Under the pieces are notes generated by a model. That model was not told where the DNA came from. It searched no databases and worked only from the letters and a program-made list of their open reading frames with translations. Of a DNA stretch of 64,000 nt, positions 1 to 9,366 are shown piece after piece (the stretch's first letter is position 1; each line of letters opens with the position of its first letter). A program made the position numbers and the translations under genes. This DNA is from Kordiimonas sediminis (GTDB lineage Bacteria > Pseudomonadota > Alphaproteobacteria > Sphingomonadales > Kordiimonadaceae): contig NZ_BNCI01000002.1 of NCBI RefSeq assembly GCF_014656395.1, positions 496,001 through 560,000 on the forward strand. Direction: 5' to 3'.

Positions 1-371
1 CTGAGCCGCCGCGGTTGCTTTGCTGTGTTAACCGGCAGGGGGCTACATATGGCGCTATCTCTAAATCCAGAAATCTGTGTGTGAATGTTCTAAGTACAGA
101 ACATAAGGATCTGGCGATGATTTTTGCCGGGATGTCGGGTGAATCTGAAACCGAGCGTTTTACCAAGGGTACGTGGGCCGCTGGGTCAACCGGTGCACCG
201 CGCTTAGTGGGTGCGATGGCGAGTTTTGAATGCACGGTGGAGAGTATTCTCGATTCTGGCAGTCATGGTATTGTTATTGGTAGTATCGAGGGGCTGGATA
301 CCTCGGGCGAGGAGATTAATGACCCTTTGTGTTATCTGGATGGTGCCTGGGCGACAATGACCCAAGTGTAA
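1..371 (+). CDS. Flavin reductase-like protein, 3' part
   Basis: This is the C-terminal part of a flavin reductase-like (FMN-binding split-barrel) protein; the reading frame is open to the left edge, so the start lies outside the window. The visible sequence has the family look: an early Pro-Pro-Arg-Leu-Leu stretch, then Cys-Val-Asn-Arg with a following Ala-Thr-Tyr, a central CVNVLS segment, a Phe-Ala-Gly turn and a late segment with Ala-Ser-Phe-Glu-Cys. Members reduce free FMN or FAD with NAD(P)H and often feed a two-component monooxygenase; no such partner is visible. A TTG at position 15 could be read as a start but cuts into the conserved fold, so I treat the gene as truncated by the window. 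Confidence 0.8.
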   Translation, partial: EPPRLLCCVNRQGATYGAISKSRNLCVNVLSTEHKDLAMIFAGMSGESETERFTKGTWAAGSTGAPRLVGAMASFECTVESILDSGSHGIVIGSIEGLDTSGEEINDPLCYLDGAWATMTQV

Positions 372-738
372 AACCTTACAATAAGGCGATAAATAGCAAG
401 TATTCATACATGTACTTTCCTGAAATCAACTGAAGATATTGTCTGAATTCTTCTGATGTTTTCTTTTGAAAGGGTACTTGGAATGAATTTGGTCGAAGAA
501 ATTAGCAAAAAAATACAAAAAAAGTGTTAAGGCAGAATCACTAAATATAGACTCTGCGAATCATTTAGATTCGATATCTAGTGTTTTGTAACTATTTCTT
601 TACCTTTCTTTTAAGGGTTTGTCGGTAAAATGTTGAATCGTCGATAAAAATCCGTATTCTGTTAATAGAAATGTTTTTTTGATTACCCGAAGAGAATCGT
701 TTTGAGCATTTCCGCAGAAGGCAGGGCAGGAGAAAACG
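372..738. other. AT-rich intergenic region with a small hairpin
   Basis: No convincing gene is present between the flavin reductase stop and the next GTG start. The stretch is AT-rich. A 6-bp stem with a 5-nt loop lies at 557-573 but has no adjacent T-run, so it is at best a weak terminator. The promoter of the downstream DUF2336/histidine kinase pair presumably lies in the last 150 bases. Confidence 0.5.
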
Positions 739-1857
739 GTGAACGGATCGCAGCTAAAAGAGCTTTTGATATTGGCGCAGAGTAAATCCTCTGAGTCCCG
801 TTCAAGGCTTGTTGAGAATATCACGGATTTGTTCCTGAGCGATCAGGGACGGTTAAGCGAACACGAACGTGCGCTGATGTCCGATATCCTGAGCAAGCTG
901 ATAGGGCAGGTAGAAGCCGATATACGGCGCGAGTTAGCCGAAGCCTTAGTCAAGTCCGGCGTGGACTTTCCCGATGTTGCCAAGATGCTGTCTAATGACG
1001 AGATTGAAATCGCACGCCCGCTTCTGGAGCGCAGCAAGCTGTTGACTGATCCTGATCTGATTGAGGTCATTCGCATGCGTACAGATGAACACCGTATGTC
1101 CATCACGATGCGGGAAGAATTATCAGAAAGCGTTACCAATGCCCTTATCGAATACGGTGGGGATGACGTTATTGAATCGCTGCTGAATAATCATGATGCA
1201 GCTATTTCAAGCCGTGCGATGGAATATCTGGTGTCTGAATCCCGGCGTGTTGACCGTTTTCAGGAGCCTTTGATCCGCCGTTCTGATTTGCCAGGTGATT
1301 TGGCATACCGCATGTATTGGTGGGTTTCCGCGGCGCTTAGAAAACAGATTATATCAGAATTTGATATTGACCCGGTCGTGCTGGAACAGGCCGTGAAGCG
1401 TGCAGCCAAGGCTGTGATGGTTGATAAAACATCCGAAGACAGTGCTTATGTAAAGGCTCAGAAGCTCGTACGCCGTATGCATGAAAATGGAGAACTAAGT
1501 ATTCAGTTCCTGATTAATGCGCTGCGGCAACAGCGAATTGCCGTGTTTGTGGCAGGGCTGGCAGAGCTTGCAAACGTTGAATTTCAAACAGCGTGGCGCG
1601 TGTTTGCAGACCGCGGTGGTGAAAGTTTTGCGATTTTGGCCAAGGCTGTGGGAATTGACAGAAGCCAATTTACCAGCATCTTCCTGCTTGTTTCGCAGGC
1701 AAGAGAGGGCGGTACAGTAAAGTCGCCAGGGTTCCTGAAGGATATTCTGGCGTTGTTCGATAGTATCACAGAGGATAATGCCAAGGGGGCGTTGCAGGTC
1801 TGGCAACGGGATATGGCGTATCAGGCAGCTATAGAAGAACTGGAAAAAACCGGTTAA
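739..1857 (+). CDS. DUF2336 domain-containing protein
   Basis: A 372-residue, highly helical, soluble protein with no signal peptide or membrane segment. Its repeated Leu-Leu and Glu/Arg-rich helices, and a run near residues 100-200 with alternating acidic and basic helices, match the DUF2336 family that is almost confined to Alphaproteobacteria. The biochemical function of that family is unknown to me. The GTG start at 739 is chosen because an AGGAGA ribosome binding site sits about 7 nt upstream. The next gene, a PAS histidine kinase, begins 42 nt after the stop on the same strand, so the two are probably co-transcribed and may form one signalling unit. That functional link is inference from position only. 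Confidence 0.75.
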   Translation: MNGSQLKELLILAQSKSSESRSRLVENITDLFLSDQGRLSEHERALMSDILSKLIGQVEADIRRELAEALVKSGVDFPDVAKMLSNDEIEIARPLLERSKLLTDPDLIEVIRMRTDEHRMSITMREELSESVTNALIEYGGDDVIESLLNNHDAAISSRAMEYLVSESRRVDRFQEPLIRRSDLPGDLAYRMYWWVSAALRKQIISEFDIDPVVLEQAVKRAAKAVMVDKTSEDSAYVKAQKLVRRMHENGELSIQFLINALRQQRIAVFVAGLAELANVEFQTAWRVFADRGGESFAILAKAVGIDRSQFTSIFLLVSQAREGGTVKSPGFLKDILALFDSITEDNAKGALQVWQRDMAYQAAIEELEKTG

Positions 1858-1899
1858 AGGCAGGGAGGCGAGGAACTATCCTCGCAGTAGGGATCGCAC

Positions 1900-3612
1900 A
1901 TGAGCGTGAAAACAGTACATGGTGAAAATAAGGTTGTTGATCTGTCGAAAAGACGTTCAGGCAACGCAGATGCGGCTTTTGGTGCCAGTATCAGTCGGGG
2001 GACTGAGCGTGCATTACCCGCCAACGAACAGGCGCTGGGCATACTGGACAAGCTTGTTGTTGATGACAGTCTGCCGCTATATGTAGCAGCGCTGGACGGT
2101 ACGGTCATTCATATGAACGATCACTATTTCACGCTGGATTCACTTCTTGGGAATGTCAACCTCGTTGCGGGGCCTGCTAATGAAGCAACCGGGAAAAGAA
2201 TTCCGTCCCTGCAGCCTGTGATCGAAGATGTGCTAGCGAACGACAGCACGGTTCGTGCAGAAGAAGTCGTCAATGTCGGTAGCGCAGAGCGTGTTTTCTT
2301 AGGGCGTCATATTCCGATCCGGAACGAGCAGGGTTCGATTGTCGCAGTTGCGGGAACATATGAAGATGTAACCCGTCAGGTGCGCGGCGTTGAAGAAGCA
2401 CAGCGTACCCAGGCAATGTTTCAGGATTTTGCCCGGGCTAGTTCTGACTGGTTCTTCGAATGTGGTGATGACCTGAAAATCAGAACTCTGTCAGACAGAT
2501 TTACTGCGATTGTAGGGCAACCATCATCTTTGTTTATCGGTTCGAAGTTTGAACAGTTTGGAAAGTTTGAGAAAAATCTGTCCGGTAAAAATGAGGGCAG
2601 TACTTCCATCGGCAACCGGAAGCCGTTTAGGGATCAGTTGTTTATTATCAGTGGTCCAGACGGTAAAAAACTGAAGTTTCATTTGTCTGGTGTGCCGGTA
2701 TTTGACCGCAAAACTGGTGATTTTACCGGTTATCGCGGTGTAGGCATGGACGTAACCGACAGATATGTTCAGGCGGCAGAGGCCGAGAAAATTCGTGAAA
2801 ATCTTGAGACGCTTTTGAAAGAGCTTACGCTTAAAAATATGGCGCTTGATGACGCGACTGAACAGGCTACAACTGCCTTGAAAGCGAAGAATGAGTTCCT
2901 GGCCGCGATGAGCCATGAATTGCGAACACCGCTTAATGCGATTATTGGATTTGCAGAATCCTTTGAAGGGCAGGCGTTTGGGCCACTGGACACTGTCTAT
3001 ATGAATTATGCCAAGGATATTCGAAATTCCGGGCAGCATTTGCTGGCTCTTATCAATGACATTCTTGATGTTGCCGTTGTAGAAAGCGGCGGGCTGACAT
3101 TGCAGTTAGACAATCTGTATTTGTCTTCTGTACTGGAGAAAGCGGTGCATATGAATATCGATGCCGCCAGAAATAAGGGCCTTGATACCAGTCGGTTGGA
3201 AACTGATACTGATATCATGATCAATGCGGATGATCGGCGGACAACTCAGATTTTTGTTAACCTCCTATCCAATGCGATTAAGTTTACGCAGGAGGGCGGC
3301 GCTATTGGTATAGAGATTACCAAGAATACGACGAAGGGGCTGGCTTCAATCACCGTTTGGGATACAGGTGTTGGTATCGCAGAAGAGAACCAGCATAAAG
3401 TATTCGAAAAATTCCAGCAGGTTACTGACCATGTCTATTCCCGCAAGCAGGAAGGCACTGGTCTTGGGATGCATATTTCACAGCAATTGGCACGTAAAAT
3501 GGGTGGCGATATTACTCTTGAAAGTATTGAGGGCGAAGGCAGCCGTTTCACGTTAACGATGCCACTCGCAGACAAGGCTTCTCTTGATGAAGATGATATG
3601 GATTTCATCTAG
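1900..3612 (+). CDS. Cytosolic PAS-PAS sensor histidine kinase
   Basis: A 570-residue sensor kinase without transmembrane segments, so it senses an intracellular cue. Order of domains: a variable N-terminus, a PAS domain at about 50-170, a second PAS/PAC at about 175-290, a short coiled coil at 290-330, a HisKA dimerisation domain with the phospho-acceptor His339 in an SHELRTPLN motif, and a HATPase_c domain at about 435-555 with the N box (NAIKF), DTGVGI and GTGLGM boxes. There is no receiver domain and no response regulator next door, so its partner is elsewhere. The layout resembles alphaproteobacterial cell-cycle kinases such as PleC/DivJ, but I cannot assign it to one of them. A strong terminator follows 70 bases downstream. 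Confidence 0.9.
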   Translation: MSVKTVHGENKVVDLSKRRSGNADAAFGASISRGTERALPANEQALGILDKLVVDDSLPLYVAALDGTVIHMNDHYFTLDSLLGNVNLVAGPANEATGKRIPSLQPVIEDVLANDSTVRAEEVVNVGSAERVFLGRHIPIRNEQGSIVAVAGTYEDVTRQVRGVEEAQRTQAMFQDFARASSDWFFECGDDLKIRTLSDRFTAIVGQPSSLFIGSKFEQFGKFEKNLSGKNEGSTSIGNRKPFRDQLFIISGPDGKKLKFHLSGVPVFDRKTGDFTGYRGVGMDVTDRYVQAAEAEKIRENLETLLKELTLKNMALDDATEQATTALKAKNEFLAAMSHELRTPLNAIIGFAESFEGQAFGPLDTVYMNYAKDIRNSGQHLLALINDILDVAVVESGGLTLQLDNLYLSSVLEKAVHMNIDAARNKGLDTSRLETDTDIMINADDRRTTQIFVNLLSNAIKFTQEGGAIGIEITKNTTKGLASITVWDTGVGIAEENQHKVFEKFQQVTDHVYSRKQEGTGLGMHISQQLARKMGGDITLESIEGEGSRFTLTMPLADKASLDEDDMDFI

Positions 3613-3684
3613 GATAATTTGCGTTTCTCTATCAAAATGGTCGTACAAATACCCCTAATCTGAATACAGATAGGGACGGGAAGG

Positions 3685-3722
3685 AAAGCTCTGGCATTAT
3701 ATGTCAGGGCTTTTCGTTTTTT
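3685..3722 (+). terminator. Intrinsic terminator after the histidine kinase
   Basis: A 9-bp stem (3685-3693 pairing with 3705-3713, one G-U pair) with an 11-nt loop is followed by a T-rich tract to 3722. It lies 73 nt after the histidine kinase stop. Confidence 0.85.
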
Positions 3723-3784
3723 ACCTGTTGCGGGATGGATATCTTAGCACGTTTATTTGATAATTTTACGAGACTGAGAAGAAA

Positions 3785-3814
3785 AGGCCGGCCATCAGGC
3801 CGACCTATTTTTTT
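3785..3814. terminator. Bidirectional terminator between convergent genes
   Basis: A 9-bp GC-rich stem (3785-3793 with 3798-3806) carries a 4-nt loop, with a T-run on the right for rightward transcripts and an A-run on the left for leftward ones. A second hairpin (3823-3829 with 3837-3843) lies between it and the peptidase stop. Both serve the end of the leftward S10 peptidase transcript. Confidence 0.8.
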
Positions 3815-3859
3815 GAAGATCAGGGCAGGGAAGTGACCTGCCCCAAAGGGTTTTGCGGG

Positions 3860-5368
3860 TTATTCTGCGATAAAATCCCGAATGTCTTTTACCAGCTTTT
3901 CCAAAGATGGTTCATGCACATACATCATGTGACCGCTTTCATAATATGTGAAAGTCACGCGGCTTGTGTCGATACCATTGTGGTTGAATGAATTTTCAGA
4001 CGCAAAGAAAGGTGTTGCGAAATCATAGTAACCATTGGCAACCATCAATTTCAGGTCACTGTTCTGACGCTGTGCAGTACCCACATACGGTGCAACATTT
4101 TCATATCCGCCCATGAAGCTGTTGAAGCGGCGCGGTGTACTTGTCCAGTGACGGCCAACGCTGGAGATAACGTCATAGCGGCGTTCCAGATCAACTCCCA
4201 GGTTTGTCTGATAGTGATGCATCATCGCAGCAGTGTAAGAAGCATCAATACCGTACGCAGATGGGTCAGCTTCCATGTATTCTGCAGCACCATCATACTC
4301 TTTACCGACATACCGGCTATCAAGGCGACCAACGCTGAGACCTTCGTCGCGGCGCAGTTCTTTCATAAAGCGCATGTTGGTAATGCGCAGATTTGAATTC
4401 ACAACATACTGTTTTTTTAGGCCAGTATAGGCGGCAACTTTGCTGGCTACTGCATCAAAGTCGTCGGCACTTAGGCGGTTACCTTGCAAGAGGGCAGAGG
4501 CATATTCCCCAAGCGTAAAGTCACGTACTTCATCCAGGAACTGTTCGAGCGTGCGACCTGCTTTCTCGACTTTGCCGTGGTACCATCCTGTCGCTGCCAT
4601 GGTCGGCAGGTAACTGAGGTAGTGTGTATCATTGCCGGGATCAGTTGCAACGGTTTGGAAATCCAGAATGCTGGAAATGAATACAACGCCGTTTATAGCA
4701 ATATCGGTCCAGCCACCGGAAAGTTCGTGCAGGAGTGCAGCGGAACGTGTTGTACCGTAGCTTTCACCAGACAGGTACTTAGGGCTGTTCCAGCGCTTGT
4801 TTTTCACCAACCAGACACGGATAAATTCTGCGATTGATTTGGCGTCTTTGTCTACGCCCCAATAGTCTTTGCCGTCACCTTTGCCAACTACGCGGCTATA
4901 GCCTGTTCCCACAGGGTCAATGAAAACCATGTCGGCAACGTCCAGAATGGATAGTGGGTTTTCGACAAGGTCAAATGGAGCTGCCCCGTCATCACGAGCA
5001 TCAGACGGAACGGCGATGCGCTTGGGTCCATATACACCCATGTGTAGCCACAAACTTGCGGAACCTGGTCCGCCGTTAAAGATAAAGAAGACAGGACGTT
5101 TGTTGTTATCTTTAATGTCTGTGCGAATGTAGCTTGTTGAGAAGATTGAGGCGACTGGCTGGTCTTTCTCATCCTTCAGGTATGTTTCCCCGGCAATTGC
5201 CTTGTAGCGAACTTTAACACCGCCGTAGGTGCCTGTATGTTCGGTTTCAAAGACTTTGGCGTCAGGTACTGGCCCAGAGGCTTGTGCCTGACCATCCTTG
5301 GCAGAAAGCGGTGCAACAGCGATAAGAACTGCAATTGACGCAGCCGCGAGTGAACTGAAAAACTTCAT
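3860..5368 (-). CDS. Secreted S10 family serine carboxypeptidase-like protein
   Basis: A roughly 500-residue exported peptidase of the S10 (serine carboxypeptidase) family, an alpha/beta-hydrolase. After a signal peptide (hydrophobic core, then Pro-Leu-Ser-Ala) the oxyanion-hole motif Asn-Gly-Gly-Pro-Gly appears, then the nucleophile motif Gly-Glu-Ser-Tyr-Gly, an Asp in the GYYDFATP segment and the catalytic His in a Ser-Gly-His-Met-Met segment near the C-terminus. All triad positions are present. The start at 5368 gives a proper signal peptide and has an AAGGGGG site upstream; a longer open frame to 5452 would run into nadK. The gene begins 28 nt after the nadK stop on the same strand, so it is likely in that operon. 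It presumably trims peptides in the periplasm or outside the cell. Confidence 0.88.
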   Translation of the reverse strand: MKFFSSLAAASIAVLIAVAPLSAKDGQAQASGPVPDAKVFETEHTGTYGGVKVRYKAIAGETYLKDEKDQPVASIFSTSYIRTDIKDNNKRPVFFIFNGGPGSASLWLHMGVYGPKRIAVPSDARDDGAAPFDLVENPLSILDVADMVFIDPVGTGYSRVVGKGDGKDYWGVDKDAKSIAEFIRVWLVKNKRWNSPKYLSGESYGTTRSAALLHELSGGWTDIAINGVVFISSILDFQTVATDPGNDTHYLSYLPTMAATGWYHGKVEKAGRTLEQFLDEVRDFTLGEYASALLQGNRLSADDFDAVASKVAAYTGLKKQYVVNSNLRITNMRFMKELRRDEGLSVGRLDSRYVGKEYDGAAEYMEADPSAYGIDASYTAAMMHHYQTNLGVDLERRYDVISSVGRHWTSTPRRFNSFMGGYENVAPYVGTAQRQNSDLKLMVANGYYDFATPFFASENSFNHNGIDTSRVTFTYYESGHMMYVHEPSLEKLVKDIRDFIAE

Positions 5369-5396
5369 GTCGTCCCCCTTAGTTTGTTTGGTTATG

Positions 5397-6155
5397 TTAG
5401 TGAGCGAATTGCTCGGTAAAAATTCGTTCGTCCAGATTATGTTCAGGATCAAACAGAATGGTTAGTGATCTGTCTTTGGCTTCTTCGATGATTACTTTTC
5501 GCACATCCCGCACTTCATGCATGTCCGCAACTGCTGAAACAGGCCGTTTTTGCGGTTCCTGAATAGTCAATTCTACGGTGACGCTATGCGGTAACAGCGC
5601 GCCGTGCCAATTACGGGGTCTGAAGGCTGCGAGTGGTGTCAGCGCCAGAAGACCTGCATTCATTGGGATGATGGGGCCGCCAGCTGAGAGATTATAGGCG
5701 GTGCTGCCTGCAGGTGTTGAGACCAGTAAGCCGTCACCCGATAATTCGGCCAGTCTGACTTTACCGTCCACGGATACACGCAGTTTAGCTGCCTGTCTGG
5801 TTTCACGCAGTAAGGAAACTTCATTAATTGCCAGGTGTTCAATTGTTTCGCCGTCACAGGTAGTTGCCAGCATCCGCAGGGGCTTCACTCTGACGTGTTC
5901 AGCCGCTTTGATCCGTTCAATCAGGTCATCTTCCCGATAGTCGTTCATTAGAAAACCGATGGTGCCTCTGTTCATGCCGTATATGGGAACGTCCCGGTCA
6001 ATATAGGCATGCAACGTTTGCAACATGAAGCCATCACCTCCCAGTGCGACGATGACGTCAGCTTCGGTCGCGCCAACAGTTCTATATCTGTTGCGCAGTT
6101 TCGTTGCAGCTTTGGCTGCATTGCCGAATTCACTGGAAATAATTGCAATCTTCAT
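5397..6155 (-). CDS. nadK: NAD kinase
   Basis: NAD kinase phosphorylates NAD+ to NADP+ in the cytoplasm. The 252-residue length fits the short alphaproteobacterial form. The GGDG motif lies at residues 39-42, followed by a [12 protein letters not shown] segment and the [17 protein letters not shown] signature that binds the nucleotide. The gene sits between moaA upstream and the S10 peptidase downstream, all leftward, and may share their transcript. Confidence 0.95.
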   Translation of the reverse strand: MKIAIISSEFGNAAKAATKLRNRYRTVGATEADVIVALGGDGFMLQTLHAYIDRDVPIYGMNRGTIGFLMNDYREDDLIERIKAAEHVRVKPLRMLATTCDGETIEHLAINEVSLLRETRQAAKLRVSVDGKVRLAELSGDGLLVSTPAGSTAYNLSAGGPIIPMNAGLLALTPLAAFRPRNWHGALLPHSVTVELTIQEPQKRPVSAVADMHEVRDVRKVIIEEAKDRSLTILFDPEHNLDERIFTEQFAH

Positions 6156-6233
6156 AAAAAGCCCACGTGTTCAAATGAACAGGCAGTATAAGGAAAATAT
6201 GTAAAACCACTAGAGAAATTTGACTGGTGGGTA

Positions 6234-7262
6234 TTATCCGCCGGTATGGCTCATGTGTCGGGAGACTTTGCCGGTCATTTTTCCATTTTTCATAGAAAAA
6301 TCGTGGCCTTTGGGCTTTAATCCCATCGCAGTATCCAGCAAGTTGTCCAGGCTTTCCCCCGATGAATCGCTGCGCATCGCCTGCATCAGATCGACATGGT
6401 CATCCTGACCAAGGCACATATAGATGCGTCCCGTGCAGGTTATGCGAACCCGGTTACAACCATCACAAAAGTTACGAGATAGTGGGGTAATCAACCCAAG
6501 CTTTTGTTCTGTGCCGGCCACAGAATAATACCGGGCAGGGCCACCTGTTCTGTATGTTGTTGGTTCTATGGTAAAGTTCGTTTTTAATGTATCGACCACA
6601 TCAGATAACGGGAAATATGTGTCTTCCCTGCTGCCGCTAACATCGCCCATCGGCATTGTTTCGATCAGGGTCAGATCAAGTCCTTCGCGCATGCACCAGT
6701 TGAAAATGTCAGAAAGCTCCTGATCATTGACACCTTTTTGGGCGACGGTATTGATTTTAACCTGCAGTCCCGCATCTTTTGCCGCCTGAATACCTTTCAG
6801 GACATCTTCCAGTTGGTTGCGGCGGGTAATGCGTGCAAACAGATCAGGATTGAGACTATCCAGTGAAACATTAATTCGGCGCACACCTGACTGGTAAAGA
6901 AGCGGGGCAAACTTTGTTAACTGTGTGCCATTGGTCGTTAAGGTTAATTCTTCGAGTAATCCTGCTTGTAGCCTGTCTCCCAGCTGGGGAAGGAGCCAGT
7001 CTATACCTTTGCGCACCAAAGGTTCGCCACCAGTAAGTCGGATACGTTTAACGCCGCGTTGAATAAAAGCATCACATAGTGTGACCATCTCTTCGAGACT
7101 GAGGATATCTTTTTTCGGCAGAAATGTCATATTCTCCGCCATACAGTATGTACAGCGAAGGTCACACCTGTCAGTTACCGACAGGCGCAAATAGCTGATG
7201 TGCCTACCGAAGGGGTCCGTAAGCTGTTTTTTGAGATGCGTTTTTCGTATTTCGTCTGGCAT
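6234..7262 (-). CDS. moaA: GTP 3',8-cyclase MoaA (molybdenum cofactor step 1)
   Basis: Radical SAM enzyme that, with MoaC, converts GTP to cyclic pyranopterin monophosphate at the start of molybdenum cofactor synthesis. The N-terminal CxxxCxxC cluster is Cys33, Cys37, Cys40; the GGEP SAM-binding motif follows; the second, C-terminal cluster is in the FCDGCNRVRITCTG region with a further Cys; and the chain ends in the conserved Gly-Gly tail. Length (342) is normal. No other moa gene is adjacent, although two Moco-related genes occur at 33.8-36.4 kb. Confidence 0.96.
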   Translation of the reverse strand: MPDEIRKTHLKKQLTDPFGRHISYLRLSVTDRCDLRCTYCMAENMTFLPKKDILSLEEMVTLCDAFIQRGVKRIRLTGGEPLVRKGIDWLLPQLGDRLQAGLLEELTLTTNGTQLTKFAPLLYQSGVRRINVSLDSLNPDLFARITRRNQLEDVLKGIQAAKDAGLQVKINTVAQKGVNDQELSDIFNWCMREGLDLTLIETMPMGDVSGSREDTYFPLSDVVDTLKTNFTIEPTTYRTGGPARYYSVAGTEQKLGLITPLSRNFCDGCNRVRITCTGRIYMCLGQDDHVDLMQAMRSDSSGESLDNLLDTAMGLKPKGHDFSMKNGKMTGKVSRHMSHTGG

Positions 7263-7342
7263 AGCGCTTAGTTTGTCTGTGCGCAGGCTGCCGTCAAGAT
7301 AAAATGGATAAAACTACTGTGATTTACTACTAAAGTTAACCG

Positions 7343-7615
7343 CTAGGCCAGCTCATCAAGCAAGGTTCCAAGAGTATCGTCAATGCGGGAGAATGTCTTG
7401 GCATTTGCTTTGAAACTTAGCTCAGACTGCTTCAGGTCAACAATGCTTTCTACGAGCCCGCCAAAATCAGCAGTTGATACGTCTGCCTGTGAATTGTCAG
7501 TTTTGCTGGTGGTAGACGACTTGGTCGTGGCATCAAGAATGTTTTGGGCAGCCTTGTTTGCACGTTGTTCAGCCTGCAGCATTCCCTGTGCCGACGTATT
7601 CAGTGCATTGATCAT
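7343..7615 (-). CDS. Small flagellar rod/hook-like protein
   Basis: A 90-residue protein that carries only the two helical ends of flagellar axial proteins. The N-terminus has the Ala-rich heptad look of rod protein N-termini, a Ser/Thr-rich linker of about 25 residues replaces the usual central domain, and the C-terminus (about residues 55-90) has the VDLKQSELSFKANAKTF pattern typical of FlgB/FlgC/FlgE-type C-terminal helices. No other flagellar gene is nearby. It may be a stand-alone axial-protein relative or a regulatory remnant; its role is unknown. The ATG lies close to an AGGAGAC-like site. Confidence 0.65.
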   Translation of the reverse strand: MINALNTSAQGMLQAEQRANKAAQNILDATTKSSTTSKTDNSQADVSTADFGGLVESIVDLKQSELSFKANAKTFSRIDDTLGTLLDELA

Positions 7616-7832
7616 AGTGCTGTCTCCTGTCTACCTGCATTTGCATGGCAGTAGTGTCATTCATATCCCCTTTTAGCATAGATTCACTAAAAAACATCTT
7701 AATGGATATATACAGTTTTATCAGTGTTTGCAGGGTCTGCCTTGCCACATGGTTTACAAGACTGGGCCTTTACACAGTCCTTATTTCAATTCAAGGTGCA
7801 CATTCTTGCATGATATAAAACGGGACTTAGTA

Positions 7833-8465
7833 ATGAAACTGGACTTTATAATTGATGTTGTTTGCCCTTGGTGTTTCGTCGGTAAACGCGCTTTGGATGA
7901 GGCACTTGGGTTAATGACGGCAGAGAAGCCCGAGATTATGTTCAGGCCTTACCAGTTGTCTTCTGCAACGCCCGCTGAAGGTGTGGACCGGGAAGAGTAC
8001 TACCGTAAAAAGTTTGGGGATGGGCCTGAAACTCATACTATGCGTCAGGCTCTCAGAGAACGTGGTCAGGCGCTGGGTATTGCGTTTGATTTTGAAAGCC
8101 CGTGCCGGATAGCAAATTCACTTGATGCGCACAGAGTGATCCGCTGGGCCGTCTCGGACGGCGTACAGGCACAGGTCGCCGACAATATTATGAGCCGTTA
8201 TTTCGAACACTGCGAATTTATTGGAGACCACGATCTGTTGGTGGATGTGGCACAGCGTGCCGGCATGGACGGTGCACTGGTGCGGGATTTATTAGCATCC
8301 GATCAGGACAAAGAATTGATTACCATGGAGGCTGACAACGCGCGCCAGATGGGGGTGCAGGGGGTGCCATTCTATCTTTTTGACGGAAGGGCAGCAATTA
8401 GTGGGGCACAGGATACGCCTGTTCTGGCCCAGGCGATGGACCGCGTTGCCGCCGGACAAGTATAA
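7833..8465 (+). CDS. DsbA family oxidoreductase (FrnE-like)
   Basis: A 210-residue thioredoxin-fold protein with a CPWC active site about 10 residues from the N-terminus, followed by a helical insert and a C-terminal GVQGVPFYLFDG segment containing the cis-Pro loop. This is the pattern of the FrnE/DsbA-like cytosolic family (PF01323), whose members act as disulfide oxidoreductases or isomerases. There is no signal peptide when the ATG at 7833 is used; an upstream start at 7728 would add 35 residues that do not belong to the fold, so I prefer 7833, although its ribosome binding site is weak. It converges on the outer-membrane protein gene. Confidence 0.88.
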   Translation: MKLDFIIDVVCPWCFVGKRALDEALGLMTAEKPEIMFRPYQLSSATPAEGVDREEYYRKKFGDGPETHTMRQALRERGQALGIAFDFESPCRIANSLDAHRVIRWAVSDGVQAQVADNIMSRYFEHCEFIGDHDLLVDVAQRAGMDGALVRDLLASDQDKELITMEADNARQMGVQGVPFYLFDGRAAISGAQDTPVLAQAMDRVAAGQV

Positions 8466-8492
8466 AAAAAAGGGTGATCAAACTGACCACCC
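8463..8492 (-). terminator. Leftward intrinsic terminator
   Basis: A stem at 8472-8492 (5 bp, one mismatch, then 3 bp around a small loop) is followed, for leftward transcription, by a run of T residues (the A-run at 8463-8471 on the plus strand). It terminates the outer-membrane barrel gene that ends at 8585. Confidence 0.75.
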
Positions 8493-8584
8493 GGGAAAGG
8501 TATAGGAGGGAATGGGGCAGACCATGCCATAGTGGGCGAAAACGAGGAAAATGCCCGTGCCTGCCCCAAAGGGAATATCAAAAT

Positions 8585-9142
8585 TTAGAAGTTGAAGACG
8601 ACCGCGGCTTTACCCTGCCACTGCTTCAAGTTTGAATCGTACCTTGTGTAATCAACTCCGGTACGCAGGCTAATATTGTTAGCCAGAGCAAACTCCGCTC
8701 CGACGCCAGCACGCCAGCCACCGTCTGTTACAGAGAAGCTATCTTCATCAGCAGGAGTGAATTTGTTTTTTACTTCTGCATAGCCGACCTTGCCGTAGAG
8801 AAGGGTGCTGTCTGTAATTGTTGTGCCAAGTGTCAGGCTGGTGCTCCACTCATGCTTGGTACGAGCATTTTCAAATAGATTTGCACTATTATCGCCCAGT
8901 GTACCTTCAACGCCGACAACAAGACCGTTGTCCATCTGTGTCCGGTATCCAAGAATGCCGCCATAGTAGAGGCTTTTGTCGTTTATGTTCGCGTCGCCGG
9001 CACCTGTTACTTTCATCTTATCGAAGCCAAGCTCCAGACCCGCATACGCACCGTCAAAATTCTTTTCTTCTGCTGCCATCGCACCTGATGCAAGGCCCGC
9101 AGTTGCAAAAATCGCTATCGCAAGAGTAGATACTGTTTTCAT
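8585..9142 (-). CDS. Small outer-membrane beta-barrel protein
   Basis: A 185-residue predicted outer-membrane protein. It has a clear signal peptide (Lys near the start, hydrophobic core, Ala-Met-Ala before the cut, about residue 23). The mature part alternates polar and aromatic/hydrophobic residues in short strands, contains Gly-Tyr/Gly-Val-Glu turns as in OmpA/Omp25-like barrels, and ends in Asn-Phe, a terminal aromatic residue recognised by the Bam machinery. About eight strands fit the length. It lacks an OmpA C-terminal peptidoglycan domain. The exact role (structural, adhesion or small porin) cannot be told. Confidence 0.8.
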   Translation of the reverse strand: MKTVSTLAIAIFATAGLASGAMAAEEKNFDGAYAGLELGFDKMKVTGAGDANINDKSLYYGGILGYRTQMDNGLVVGVEGTLGDNSANLFENARTKHEWSTSLTLGTTITDSTLLYGKVGYAEVKNKFTPADEDSFSVTDGGWRAGVGAEFALANNISLRTGVDYTRYDSNLKQWQGKAAVVFNF

Positions 9143-9366
9143 TTTTTAACTCCAAATGCTGAAAATCAGATTGTTGATCGATAGGGATGATTTCCACCGT
9201 CGATGATCAGAAGATGGAGGCTAATAGGGGCGGGAAAGTGTGGGCATTACGTCCTTTTCAAGAATCTTTAAGGCGAATTGCGGTCCTGCGATGAACCCTA
9301 TATGAACCGATCATTTATTTCCTCTCTTTGGTTGTTTTATTCGTTTTTATGTAGTAGGGGCATAAC

